From contig CBDUWP010000009.1 in the NCBI GenBank assembly GCA_965370955.1, positions 1 to 24,828 on the forward strand: a stretch of 24,828 bases of DNA, in the 5' to 3' direction. The notes below the pieces were generated by a model, which was not told the DNA's origin, searched no databases, and worked only from the letters and a program-made list of their open reading frames with translations. Position numbers and translations under genes: made by a program. This DNA comes from CBDUWP01 sp965370955. Lineage in GTDB: Bacteria; Planctomycetota; Phycisphaerae; Sedimentisphaerales; Anaerobacaceae. Position 1 is the stretch's first letter; every line of letters starts with the position of its first letter. Positions 1 through 7,494 of the stretch are shown here, piece by piece.

Positions 1-1
1 T

Positions 2-874
2 AGCCGAAACGAGTCATTTTATCAGGGACTAAAAAATGCCGCTAACATCGGCTCTTTGTCGAAAGCGCCAAAAGCTAAAATTGCCGTGTTCGTGGAAATG
101 ATAGAAGCCCTTAGAAAAAAAGCTGAAAGCGAGAAAATCGGCGAGCTTGTCGAAGATATCGTACAAAAGTCCACCATGCAAACTCAACTGCAAAACGCAG
201 GAGAAGACGGAGCAAACGCCTTAGAAAATATCGGCGAATTGGTGAACTCGGCTTATCATTATGACGACAACACGCAAGAGCCGAGCCTAATCGATTATTT
301 GCAGGAAATCTCGCTCTTTAGCGATTCCGATGCCTATGATGAAAATAGCCAGAAAGTTGCTCTGATGACGCTGCATGCGGCGAAGGGATTGGAGTTTGAT
401 AATGTTTTTATCGTCGGGCTAGAGGACAAGGTTTTGCCGCACGAAAGGAGCTTAGGTTCGCAAGAAGAAATCGAAGAGGAACGGAGATTGTTTTTTGTGG
501 GCATCACAAGAGCGAAAAAAAATCTGTGGATCAGCTACAGTAAATATAGAACAATCTATGGGCAATTGGCTCGGTCAATGCCGTCTAAATTTTTGTACGA
601 ACTCGGTCTCGAAATGCCGGAAAAAGATAACGAATTCGCCTTGATAGAAAATTTTGGAGATAATTTTGCTAAGTCTTTTACAAATGTTACCACTTTTGAA
701 CCGAAAAAAGAGCCTCTGTTTGAAGCAGGGCAGTTGGTACGGCATCAAAAATTCGGGCTGGGAAAAGTAAAGCAATTTCTCGAAATGGCTGAAGACAGCA
801 CCGTCACAGTGTCTTTTAATACGGCGGGGACCAAAACGCTTATGCTGCAATATGCCAATCTGACAAAAGTTTAA
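2..874 (+). CDS. pcrA: UvrD/PcrA-type superfamily 1 DNA helicase, C-terminal part (5' truncated by window edge)
   Basis: The frame is open from base 2 to the stop at 872-874, so this is the last ~290 residues of a larger gene and not a short gene starting at the TTG at 56. The sequence shows helicase motif V (MTLHAAKGLEFDNVFIVG, about residues 123-140) and motif VI (EEERRLFFVGITRAK, about 160-175), both characteristic of the 2A domain of UvrD/Rep/PcrA 3'-5' helicases. The last ~50 residues (GQLVRHQKFGLGKVKQF onward) look like the small Tudor-like C-terminal domain which in PcrA/UvrD contacts RNA polymerase. The family unwinds DNA in nucleotide excision repair, replication restart and removal of obstacles. 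The Walker A half lies outside the window. It precedes pgi on the same strand with a 65-base gap. PcrA versus UvrD naming is a guess; the family is secure. Confidence 0.93.
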   Translation, partial: SRNESFYQGLKNAANIGSLSKAPKAKIAVFVEMIEALRKKAESEKIGELVEDIVQKSTMQTQLQNAGEDGANALENIGELVNSAYHYDDNTQEPSLIDYLQEISLFSDSDAYDENSQKVALMTLHAAKGLEFDNVFIVGLEDKVLPHERSLGSQEEIEEERRLFFVGITRAKKNLWISYSKYRTIYGQLARSMPSKFLYELGLEMPEKDNEFALIENFGDNFAKSFTNVTTFEPKKEPLFEAGQLVRHQKFGLGKVKQFLEMAEDSTVTVSFNTAGTKTLMLQYANLTKV

Positions 875-888
875 TGACGTTAATGACG
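871..888 (+). repeat. Tandem 9-bp repeat over the helicase stop codon
   Basis: TTAATGACG occurs twice in a row. The first copy contains the helicase stop TAA. Because the unit is 9 bases, the same frame contains TAA TGA CGT TAA TGA, that is, four in-frame stops within five codons. Probably chance or replication slippage. Confidence 0.6.
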
Positions 889-894
889 ACAGGC

Positions 895-917
895 CGATAA
901 AAATCGTATGATTATCG
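895..917 (+). other. Small inverted repeat upstream of pgi
   Basis: CGATAA (895-900) is matched by TTATCG (912-917) around an 11-base loop in the gap between the helicase and pgi. It is not followed by a T-run, so it is not a rho-independent terminator. No function is assigned. Confidence 0.35.
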
Positions 918-926
918 AATTTTGGC

Positions 927-932
927 AAAGGA
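927..932 (+). promoter_or_regulatory. Ribosome binding site that fixes the pgi start
   Basis: AAAGGA lies 7 bases before the ATG at 940. The upstream in-frame TTG at 922 overlaps this site and has no Shine-Dalgarno of its own, so the ATG is the better start. Confidence 0.75.
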
Positions 933-939
933 AAATTTA

Positions 940-2349
940 ATGAGTCAAGCAGAGTTGAAATTTTACTATAAAAATGTGACGGCAGAAATCATCGGCGCAG
1001 AACATGGTATGAGCAAAAATGATTTCGATGCTCTACAAAAACAATGCCAGCCAGTCATAAAGCAAGTCAACGAATTACGCAAAAATGGCCAAACTCCATA
1101 TAGAGATTTGCCGTACAATAAAGCTATCTGCAGCGAAATCCGTCAAATGGCAGATAGTGTCAAAGACGGCTGCGAAAATCTGGTCGTATTGGGTATCGGT
1201 GGGTCGGCGCTAGGGAATATTGCTCTGCAAACAGCACTGAATCCATACATGTACAATATCGATGAAAATCAGCGAAAAGGGCCGAGACTTTTCGTGTTCG
1301 ATAATGTTGATCCGGCGCAGCTGAATTCATTTATCCAATGGGTTAGTGACAAACTCGACAAAACAATCTTCAACGTTATAAGTAAATCAGGCAGGACATC
1401 GGAAACGGCGAGCCAGTTCATGGTTATTTTCGACCTGCTTAACAAAAAATTAGGCCCAGAAAATCTAGCTAAACAAGTGGTCGCGACAACTGATCCAAAA
1501 GCAGGAACATTGCGAAAAATAGCAAACGAGCTAAAACTAAAATGTCTCGAAGTTCCTGATGGAGTTGGCGGAAGATTTAGCGTGCTAAGCGCGGTGGGAT
1601 TGTTCAGCGCGGCTATGTGCGGGATCGATATCGAAGGACTGCTGGCTGGCGCACAGAGCATGGACAAAATCGTGACAAATGAAAATTTTTATAAAAATCC
1701 GGCGGCTCTAAACGCAGCAATCAATTACTATTATTACGGCAAAGGCAAAAAAAACTCTGTCATGATGCCATATTGTTATGCTCTTAAAGATATGGCTGAT
1801 TGGTATCGGCAACTGTGGGCGGAAAGTCTCGGTAAAGCAAATGACCTAAACGGAAATGTCGTCAACATCGGCCCAACGCGTATCAAAGCCCTAGGAACAA
1901 CAGATCAACATAGTCAAGTACAACTCTATCGAGAAGGGCCAAACGATAAAATTTTTACTCTGCTGAGCGTAACTGATTTCGGCAAAAAACAAAAAATAGG
2001 GCCTGCGCCAAAAGTTGCTCCGGAATTAGATTTTTTGGCTGGAGCCGATATGACAAAACTCATGAACAGCGAAAAAGCGGCGACAGAATATGCTTTGTTA
2101 AAAGACGAGCGGCCATGTCTGAATATTATATTTGAAAAGGTTGACGCATTCTCAGTCGGACAATTTATATATTTCTACGAAGTGACAACGTCAATCGCTG
2201 GGGCTCTGTTCAATATCAACACCTATGATCAGCCGGCGGTCGAGCTAGGCAAAGAAGCCACTTTCGCGTTGATGGGGCATGAAGATTTTGCCGAAATGGC
2301 GGACAAAATTGCTCCCTATACACAAATTGATTCCGATTATTTGATTTAA
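940..2349 (+). CDS. pgi: Glucose-6-phosphate isomerase
   Basis: Interconverts glucose 6-phosphate and fructose 6-phosphate in glycolysis/gluconeogenesis; cytoplasmic. The 469-residue protein has the sugar-phosphate (SIS) loops GIGGSALG (85-92) and SKSGRTSET (148-156), GGRFS (210-214), the catalytic-region Glu in QLWAESLGK (E295), a His in TDQHSQVQLY (H324) and the C-terminal QPAVELGKE with K438. Its length fits the shorter Bacillus-type PGIs and not the ~550-residue proteobacterial form. The start is ATG 940 with AAAGGA 7 bases upstream. The stop is followed 8 bases later by the start of the mannose-1-phosphate guanylyltransferase, which suggests an operon; its product fructose 6-phosphate is also the precursor of mannose phosphates. 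All expected active-site positions appear intact. Confidence 0.96.
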   Translation: MSQAELKFYYKNVTAEIIGAEHGMSKNDFDALQKQCQPVIKQVNELRKNGQTPYRDLPYNKAICSEIRQMADSVKDGCENLVVLGIGGSALGNIALQTALNPYMYNIDENQRKGPRLFVFDNVDPAQLNSFIQWVSDKLDKTIFNVISKSGRTSETASQFMVIFDLLNKKLGPENLAKQVVATTDPKAGTLRKIANELKLKCLEVPDGVGGRFSVLSAVGLFSAAMCGIDIEGLLAGAQSMDKIVTNENFYKNPAALNAAINYYYYGKGKKNSVMMPYCYALKDMADWYRQLWAESLGKANDLNGNVVNIGPTRIKALGTTDQHSQVQLYREGPNDKIFTLLSVTDFGKKQKIGPAPKVAPELDFLAGADMTKLMNSEKAATEYALLKDERPCLNIIFEKVDAFSVGQFIYFYEVTTSIAGALFNINTYDQPAVELGKEATFALMGHEDFAEMADKIAPYTQIDSDYLI

Positions 2350-2357
2350 GGTTTTTG

Positions 2358-3437
2358 ATGGATAATAATTTTATAGTCATAATGGCAGGGGGCTCGGGCA
2401 AAAGGCTTTGGCCGATTAGTCGAAAAAATCATCCAAAACAATTTGCTAAGCTCTTCGATGGCAAAAGCCTGATCCAAAAATGCTACGAAAGAATGGTGAC
2501 CGGCTTTAAGCCTGAAAATATTTTTGTGATGACTAATAAAAAGCATCTGTCATTAGTCAAAGAACAATTGACTGATTTGCCAACCGAAAATATTATAGCA
2601 GAGCCTGTAGTAAGAGATACGCTTGGGGCGATCGCCTTGTCGGCAATAGCTATCGAAAAAAAATGTCCCAATGCAAATATAGCTATTGTTTCGTCCGACC
2701 ATATAATCAGCCCAAGTGACATTTTTGTGCAAACAATCAAAAATGGCTTGAAATTTGTCGATGACAATCCAAAAACACTAATGACCTTTGGCATTAAGCC
2801 GGCCTTTGCCTCAACGCAATTCGGTTATCTAAAATGTGAAGGTGACTTGAAAAATTCGGCTCAAAAAGTTTTAGAATTCAAAGAAAAGCCAAACGAAGCA
2901 ACAGCTAAGCAATATATCAGTCAAAAATGCTATCTCTGGAACGCTGGAATATTTGCATGGAAAGCACAAACTATATTAAAAAATATTGCCTGTTTTGTTG
3001 AAGATGCAACTGGGCCAATCAACAAAATTACCTCTCTGTGGCTTGATGAAAATCGAAGCAGTATGCTGGAAAAATATTTTCCGCAATTGCCAAAGCTAAG
3101 TATCGATTATGCAGTTATGGAAAAAAGCGACGATGTGTTCTGCATGGAACTCGATTGCGACTGGATGGATTTGGGATCATTTAATGCACTAAGTGACATT
3201 CTCCAATCAAATGAAAATGGTAATGTGGTTATTGGGCAAAATCACCAGTTGCTAAATTGCGAAAATACCATTGTGATCGATCAGCAAAAAGGGCACTTAA
3301 TCGCAGCCATAGGTCTTTCTGATATGATTGTAGCCCATACAAAAGATGCGACAATTGTTTGTCCAAAGAATCAATCAGAAAAGCTGAAAGAGCTATTGGT
3401 GAAAATCGAAAAACAATCAGGCGAGAAATTTTTGTAA
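2358..3437 (+). CDS. manC: Mannose-1-phosphate guanylyltransferase
   Basis: Makes GDP-mannose from mannose 1-phosphate and GTP. The 359-residue protein opens with the nucleotidyltransferase signature AGGSGKRLWPISRKNHPKQF (residues 10-29). It then has AEPVVRDTLGAIALSAI (EPxxRxT-type motif), SSDHII for metal/sugar-phosphate binding, FGYLK, EFKEKPN, LWNAGIFAWKA, SIDYAVMEK and DWMDLGSF, in the family order. It ends without the cupin phosphomannose isomerase domain found in bifunctional ManC/AlgA proteins, so it is predicted to be monofunctional. I chose ATG 2358 over the in-frame TTG at 2355 because AAGG (2348-2351), which overlaps the pgi stop, sits 6 bases upstream. It is translationally close-coupled to pgi. 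GDP-mannose could feed the GT2 enzyme at 9436-10137; that link is inferred. Confidence 0.95.
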   Translation: MDNNFIVIMAGGSGKRLWPISRKNHPKQFAKLFDGKSLIQKCYERMVTGFKPENIFVMTNKKHLSLVKEQLTDLPTENIIAEPVVRDTLGAIALSAIAIEKKCPNANIAIVSSDHIISPSDIFVQTIKNGLKFVDDNPKTLMTFGIKPAFASTQFGYLKCEGDLKNSAQKVLEFKEKPNEATAKQYISQKCYLWNAGIFAWKAQTILKNIACFVEDATGPINKITSLWLDENRSSMLEKYFPQLPKLSIDYAVMEKSDDVFCMELDCDWMDLGSFNALSDILQSNENGNVVIGQNHQLLNCENTIVIDQQKGHLIAAIGLSDMIVAHTKDATIVCPKNQSEKLKELLVKIEKQSGEKFL

Positions 3438-3456
3438 CTAGCTAACAGGGCGGTAC

Positions 3457-3870
3457 ATGAGATATTTAGCTATAGATTATGGCACCAAACGCACAGGGCT
3501 TGCAATCTGTGACGAGTCGGAAACCTTCGTATCACCTCTTAAAACAATCTCGACGAGCGATGGTCTATGCGAAAAAATCATTGAAATAATAAAAGAAGAG
3601 CAAGCTACAGAAATTGTGGTCGGATTGCCTATCAATATGGATGGCACCGCTGGCGGCCAAGCTAAAATAACAATGGAATTCGCCAAAAATCTCGAAAAAA
3701 TTGCTGATGTTCCTGTGTCACTATATGACGAGAGGTTGAGCAGTTTCGCCGCTGGTGAAAAACTCGCTCCAGCTGAATACACAAACAAAGGGAAAAAGAA
3801 AAGAATCGATGCTGTCGCAGCGGCTTGTATTTTAGAGGCTTTTCTTGTTCAAAAAAAAGAAGGGCAATAA
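3457..3870 (+). CDS. ruvX: RuvX/YqgF-family pre-16S rRNA nuclease, putative Holliday junction resolvase
   Basis: This 137-residue protein has the RNase H-like fold motifs of YqgF: YLAIDYGTKRTGLAICDE at the N terminus with the first acidic residue D7, VGLPINMDGTAGGQAK, YDERLSSFAA with the second acidic patch, and KKRIDAVAAACILEAFL, where the Asp completes the metal site. The family processes the 5' end of pre-16S rRNA in Escherichia coli and was earlier predicted to resolve Holliday junctions. The length is normal (about 135-140). The start is ATG 3457, with AGGG (3447-3450) 6 bases upstream. It is the last gene of the left + strand block, 19 bases after manC, and ends 18 bases before the convergent permease stop. 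No hairpin-plus-T terminator is visible in that gap. Confidence 0.94.
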   Translation: MRYLAIDYGTKRTGLAICDESETFVSPLKTISTSDGLCEKIIEIIKEEQATEIVVGLPINMDGTAGGQAKITMEFAKNLEKIADVPVSLYDERLSSFAAGEKLAPAEYTNKGKKKRIDAVAAACILEAFLVQKKEGQ

Positions 3871-3888
3871 AAAATTGTAATAGTCCAG

Positions 3889-5757
3889 CTAACTGTCTCG
3901 GTTTCTAGCAGAAAGAAGCATCAAATTCCTTATGCCTTCTGTGTCACGAGCGTTTAGCCATAATTTTGTGAAATTTTTCTGCTGAACAATTTGAGCTATT
4001 GCCATCAAAGCACGCAAATGATAAGGCCTTTGGTCGTGACTGCCGGCTAACACAAACAAGGTGGTGACAGCTGTGTCATTGTCTGGAAAAATGATGCCGT
4101 TGGCGGCGCGAACGAGCATGATTTCAAATTTGTTTTCACCATCAACAATGACGTGAGGAATGGCCATGCCGGGAGAAACTATTATCGTTCCCTCATCTTG
4201 ACGTTTGATGAATTTTTCAAAAAGAACATATTCGTTGACATCAAGCTTTTTTTCCAAAGAGGCTGAAATATGACGGAAAAAACTTGCCGAATTTTGAGGC
4301 TCTGTCATGTCTAAAATCTCGCAGTTGCGAATCAAGCCGTCAAATCGGTCCTCAACAACCTGATCGCGATCTAACAAAATGTCACGCAGCTCATTCTCCA
4401 ATGTCACTGTGTGGAGCTCTTTGGCTGTCACTCGCTCAACAATATGCATTATGGCAGAGGCTCGCTTGGTTCGCTTGGCTACAAAAACTAAATACCAAAC
4501 TATACTCAAAATGATGAAACCGGCTGTTATCGACAGGGGAATTATACCCATATCGATGATCAAAATGCCGTAAATGATGATGGCTAAAATGTTTATGTAA
4601 GGGTAAAAAGGGGCGCGGAACTTGGGGCGATAACTCTGTATCTTGCTCTCACGCATGATTATGAGGCTGGCGTTGATCATCATAAACAGCAATATGCCAA
4701 GCGTAGAAGCTGTCTTGACCAGCAATTCGATGTCCATCGCAACAATGGCGACCGTCATGAAAAGGCCTGTAACCAAAATGCTGGCGTGGGGTGTGCGGAA
4801 ACGATGGCTTATGTTAGCGAAAAAAGAAGGCAAAATCTTGTCCTTACTCATCGCCAACGGAGCACGAGAAGCAGCTAATAAACCGCCATTGGCTGTCGTT
4901 ATGAATGCAGCAGCTGCGGCGAATGTTAATAAAACATAGCCCAGCGTACCAGCGATATTGCTAGCTGCTAACGAAATTGGCAATGAACTGCCCAAAAAAG
5001 CTGTTCTATCAACAACGCCAACTGTGACCGTGATGACTGCTAAATAAAGAAATGTCGTCGTCGCCCAAGCTAAAATCATGCCCAATGGCAAGTTTTTGCC
5101 GGGATTTTTTATCTCCTCAGCAACAGCGGCAACCTTCGTCAAACCAGCAAAGCTGATGAATACCATGCCGGCAGCTGCTAAAGTCGACTTGAAACCAAAA
5201 GGCATGAAGTCTTTATAGCGATGGATTTCAATCGACATGACGCCGCGAAACAAAAAGCCGCCGAGAATCAGCAATAATAAAAATACCAGAACTACCTGAA
5301 ATTTGCTCGTGTGTTTCACGCTGACAATATTTAAGCCAGTAAAAAATAAACAACAAATCGTTGCGATTATCTTGTGCTGGATCGGAGTCAGCGATATCTG
5401 AAAAATCTCTACAAGGCCCATCTCAACCAAAATGACCATCCCGACAATCGCAAAAGCACTTTTTAAACTCAAAGCAAACCAACCGGAAAGGCCACTGAAA
5501 ATGCCCCATAAACAGCCAAAACTTCTGTCTATATAGAAATATACGCCGCCGGCTTTGGGCATGGCAGTCGCTAGCTCCGCCTTAGCTAAAACACTGGGGA
5601 TAATCAAAATCGATGCTAATAAATAGGCTACGATGATGGCTGGGCCGGTCTTGATGAAAATCAGAGCTGGCAAAATGAATAGGCCAGAACTAATCATAGC
5701 GCCAATAGCTATGCAATAGACGTCCAGCAGCCCTAATTGTTTCCTGAGTTTCGCCAT
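3889..5757 (-). CDS. APC-superfamily amino acid permease with C-terminal PTS EIIA-like domain
   Basis: A 622-residue fusion. Residues 1 to ~430 form about 12 membrane segments with APC signatures: GAMISSGLFILP in TM1, AELATAMPKAGGVYFYIDR in TM2, and FAGLTKVAAVAEEIKNPGKN. This predicts secondary transport of amino acids or amines; the substrate cannot be read. After a ~45-residue linker, residues ~475-622 resemble type 2 (fructose/mannitol/nitrogen) PTS EIIA domains: VSPGMAIPHVIVDGENKFEI has the His (H535) at the position phosphorylated in that family, followed by a GIIF strand, a VLAGSHD segment and a final helical part. Phospho-dependent control of transport is therefore plausible, but inferred. 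ATG 5757 has GAAGG 8 bases upstream, lying inside repeat copy A. No other PTS gene is in the window. Confidence 0.88.
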   Translation of the reverse strand: MAKLRKQLGLLDVYCIAIGAMISSGLFILPALIFIKTGPAIIVAYLLASILIIPSVLAKAELATAMPKAGGVYFYIDRSFGCLWGIFSGLSGWFALSLKSAFAIVGMVILVEMGLVEIFQISLTPIQHKIIATICCLFFTGLNIVSVKHTSKFQVVLVFLLLLILGGFLFRGVMSIEIHRYKDFMPFGFKSTLAAAGMVFISFAGLTKVAAVAEEIKNPGKNLPLGMILAWATTTFLYLAVITVTVGVVDRTAFLGSSLPISLAASNIAGTLGYVLLTFAAAAAFITTANGGLLAASRAPLAMSKDKILPSFFANISHRFRTPHASILVTGLFMTVAIVAMDIELLVKTASTLGILLFMMINASLIIMRESKIQSYRPKFRAPFYPYINILAIIIYGILIIDMGIIPLSITAGFIILSIVWYLVFVAKRTKRASAIMHIVERVTAKELHTVTLENELRDILLDRDQVVEDRFDGLIRNCEILDMTEPQNSASFFRHISASLEKKLDVNEYVLFEKFIKRQDEGTIIVSPGMAIPHVIVDGENKFEIMLVRAANGIIFPDNDTAVTTLFVLAGSHDQRPYHLRALMAIAQIVQQKNFTKLWLNARDTEGIRNLMLLSARNRDS

Positions 5758-5832
5758 TTATTTTTCCTTCGTAATACTACATCACTAAGGGTGTAGTTTT
5801 ATCGCAACTATTACATTGTAAGGGCAATATAA
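5758..5832 (-). repeat. Tandem-hairpin repeat element, copy A (permease leader)
   Basis: Read on the - strand in the direction of the permease, the order is: hairpin 1 (5811-5832, arms TTATATTG and CAATGTAA, 8 pairs with one G-U, loop CCCTTA); a 13-base linker; hairpin 2 (5776-5797, arms ACTACA and TGTAGT, loop CCCTTAGTGA); TA; then the tail TTACGAAGGAAAAATAA (5758-5774) directly abutting the permease ATG. The tail is identical over 17 bases to that of copy B at 19185-19201, and hairpin 2 matches hairpin 2B through CTACACCCTT and GATGTAG. The tail's GAAGG is the Shine-Dalgarno of the permease. The element may be a cis-regulatory RNA or a dispersed palindromic repeat. Confidence 0.7.
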
Positions 5833-6060
5833 CCCAAAAATCAACAAAATAGCCTTTATTTAACAGCATAAAACAACACAAAAAAGGTTGATTTTGCTTT
5901 TCTAAGCCCAATGAAACATAACATATATTATGGGACTTTGGGTTTGGGGGTTCAAAAAAGCTAAAATAACTTATAAAAATTACGAATCATTAAAAACAAA
6001 GATTTCTGCTCCCAAAAATTAGAGCTGTTCAAGAATACCGAAACGCTTGCAGCTTCACAA
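5833..6060. other. Divergent intergenic region without a gene (middle part of 5758-6157)
   Basis: The whole gap of 400 bases between the permease and the YihY gene contains no credible coding frame. Copy A of the repeat occupies 5758-5832 and the YihY promoter region lies from about 6070. In between I see one long inverted repeat: CAAAAATCAAC (5835-5845) against GTTGATTTTG (5887-5896), 10 pairs with one bulge and a 41-base spacer, which could fold in the permease leader. The rest is AT-rich sequence with a short G-rich patch near 5938-5950. No clear promoter for the permease was found. Confidence 0.5.
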
Positions 6061-6069
6061 AACCAATCC

Positions 6070-6098
6070 TTGAAAAAAAAAGTGTTTCAGATTAAAAT
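6070..6098 (+). promoter_or_regulatory. Candidate sigma-70-type promoter of the YihY gene
   Basis: TTGAAA (6070-6075) and TAAAAT (6093-6098) match the -35 and -10 consensus at 5 of 6 positions each with a 17-base spacer. The predicted transcript would have a leader of roughly 50 bases before ATG 6158, including a palindrome at 6113-6127 and the GAGGAG ribosome binding site. Confidence 0.5.
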
Positions 6099-6112
6099 GT
6101 CTAAACGAAATT

Positions 6113-6127
6113 CTAATTATAAATTAG
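6113..6127. promoter_or_regulatory. Palindrome downstream of the YihY promoter, possible operator
   Basis: CTAATT-ATA-AATTAG is a perfect 6+6 palindrome about 8 bases downstream of the predicted transcription start. Its position suits a repressor site, but AT-rich palindromes arise easily by chance. Confidence 0.3.
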
Positions 6128-6157
6128 TCTGCCAAATCAAATGAGGAGATTTGCAAT

Positions 6158-7477
6158 ATGCTATCTAAAGTTATCAATTTTCTTAAAACTGACATTTGGC
6201 GAATAAGCTTAAAAAATTATTCCAAAAGAAAATCTTTCTTCCTCAAACAATTAAGAGTTGTTGTTTTAGCTGTTCGAGGATTTGCAGAAGATAAATGCAA
6301 ATTCAGAGCATCGGCTCTAACCTTTTATTCACTCCTGTCTATAGTACCAGTTCTAGCTATGATGTTTGGCATAGCTAAAGGTTTCGGATTAGAAAAACGC
6401 ATCGAAACTGAACTATTACAAAAAATGCAGGGACAAGAGGAAATAGCAAGAAAAGTTATCGATTGCGCAAACTCATTACTAGATAGTGCTAGCGGAGGTT
6501 TTATCGCTGGAATCGGCGTGGCTTTTCTGTTTTGGACAATCATAAAAGTTTTGAGCAATATCGAGAATTCATTCAACGATATCTGGGGCGTGAAAAAACC
6601 AAGAGCAATAGGAAGAAAATTCAGCGATTATCTGTCAATTATGCTAGTCTGTCCGTTTCTTCTGATCATTGCCTCAAGTGCCACAGTGCTTATCAATACG
6701 CAAATAAAAACGATAATACAAGAATATGCTATACTAAATAATGCTGTCGGGGCATTGATATTATTTTCACTGAGGCTATCGCCCTATGTCACTATGTGGA
6801 TTGTGTTTACATTTATTTTCATCTTCATGCCAAACACCAAAGTTAAACTAAAATCTGGATTCTTAGGCGGGATCGTCGCTGGAACAATTTTTCAACTGAC
6901 ACAATGGGGGTATATAAATTTTCAAATTGTAACGGCAAAATACAGCGCAATCTATGGAAGTTTTGCTGCCTTGCCGCTATTTCTATTATGGTTGCAAATT
7001 AGCTGGTTGATCGTGCTGTTTGGAGCAGAGCTTTCATTCGCTCATCAAAATGTGGAAACCTATGAATTTGAACAAGATTGTCTATCGGCTAGCCATTCCT
7101 ACAAAAAATTGCTGGCACTGGTCATAACACATAAGTTGACGAAAAACTTTTGCCAGCCTATAGATCCGTTAAATGCGGAACAAATCTCGCATGAACTCGA
7201 AATCCCAATCCGACTCGTAAGGCAGATATTATTCGAGTTGGTCGAGGCGAAAATAATCGCAGAGGTTGCGAAAAATGGTGATAATGCTCTCTATCAGCCG
7301 GCTGTAGATACAGAAAAAATCACAATCGAATATGTCGTCCAAGCCCTTGAACAAAAAGGCAATGCGAATATTCCTGTGAAAAAAACAAATGAGCTAGCTA
7401 AACTCTCGGAATGCTTGAGCCTGTTCGCAAGCGATATCGAAAAATCGCCGGCAAATATGCTGCTAAAAGATATCTAA
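6158..7477 (+). CDS. YihY/BrkB-family inner membrane protein with C-terminal winged-helix-like region
   Basis: A 439-residue membrane protein of the family once misnamed RNase BN. Visible family features are FRASALTFYSLLSIVPVLAM (about residues 49-68) at the first membrane segment, FNDIWGVKKPR, FLGGIVAGTIFQLTQWGYIN, YGSFAALPLFLLWLQISWL and FGAELSFAHQN, giving about six membrane segments up to residue ~300. The biochemical function of the family is not settled; roles in lipid or envelope homeostasis have been proposed. Residues ~315-440 are soluble: LNAEQISHELEIPIRLVRQI followed by LVEAKIIAEV looks like a winged helix-turn-helix, an arrangement seen in longer members of this family. ATG 6158 has GAGGAG about 9 bases upstream. 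It converges with the - strand block, 17 bases from the next stop. Confidence 0.9.
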   Translation: MLSKVINFLKTDIWRISLKNYSKRKSFFLKQLRVVVLAVRGFAEDKCKFRASALTFYSLLSIVPVLAMMFGIAKGFGLEKRIETELLQKMQGQEEIARKVIDCANSLLDSASGGFIAGIGVAFLFWTIIKVLSNIENSFNDIWGVKKPRAIGRKFSDYLSIMLVCPFLLIIASSATVLINTQIKTIIQEYAILNNAVGALILFSLRLSPYVTMWIVFTFIFIFMPNTKVKLKSGFLGGIVAGTIFQLTQWGYINFQIVTAKYSAIYGSFAALPLFLLWLQISWLIVLFGAELSFAHQNVETYEFEQDCLSASHSYKKLLALVITHKLTKNFCQPIDPLNAEQISHELEIPIRLVRQILFELVEAKIIAEVAKNGDNALYQPAVDTEKITIEYVVQALEQKGNANIPVKKTNELAKLSECLSLFASDIEKSPANMLLKDI

Positions 7478-7494
7478 AAAATGTCCAAAAGAAA

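Noticed and set aside
56..874. The TTG at 56 as the start of a complete 272-residue gene
   Set aside because: The frame is open without a stop to base 2 and the product has only the C-terminal half of a UvrD/PcrA helicase, so the gene runs off the left edge.
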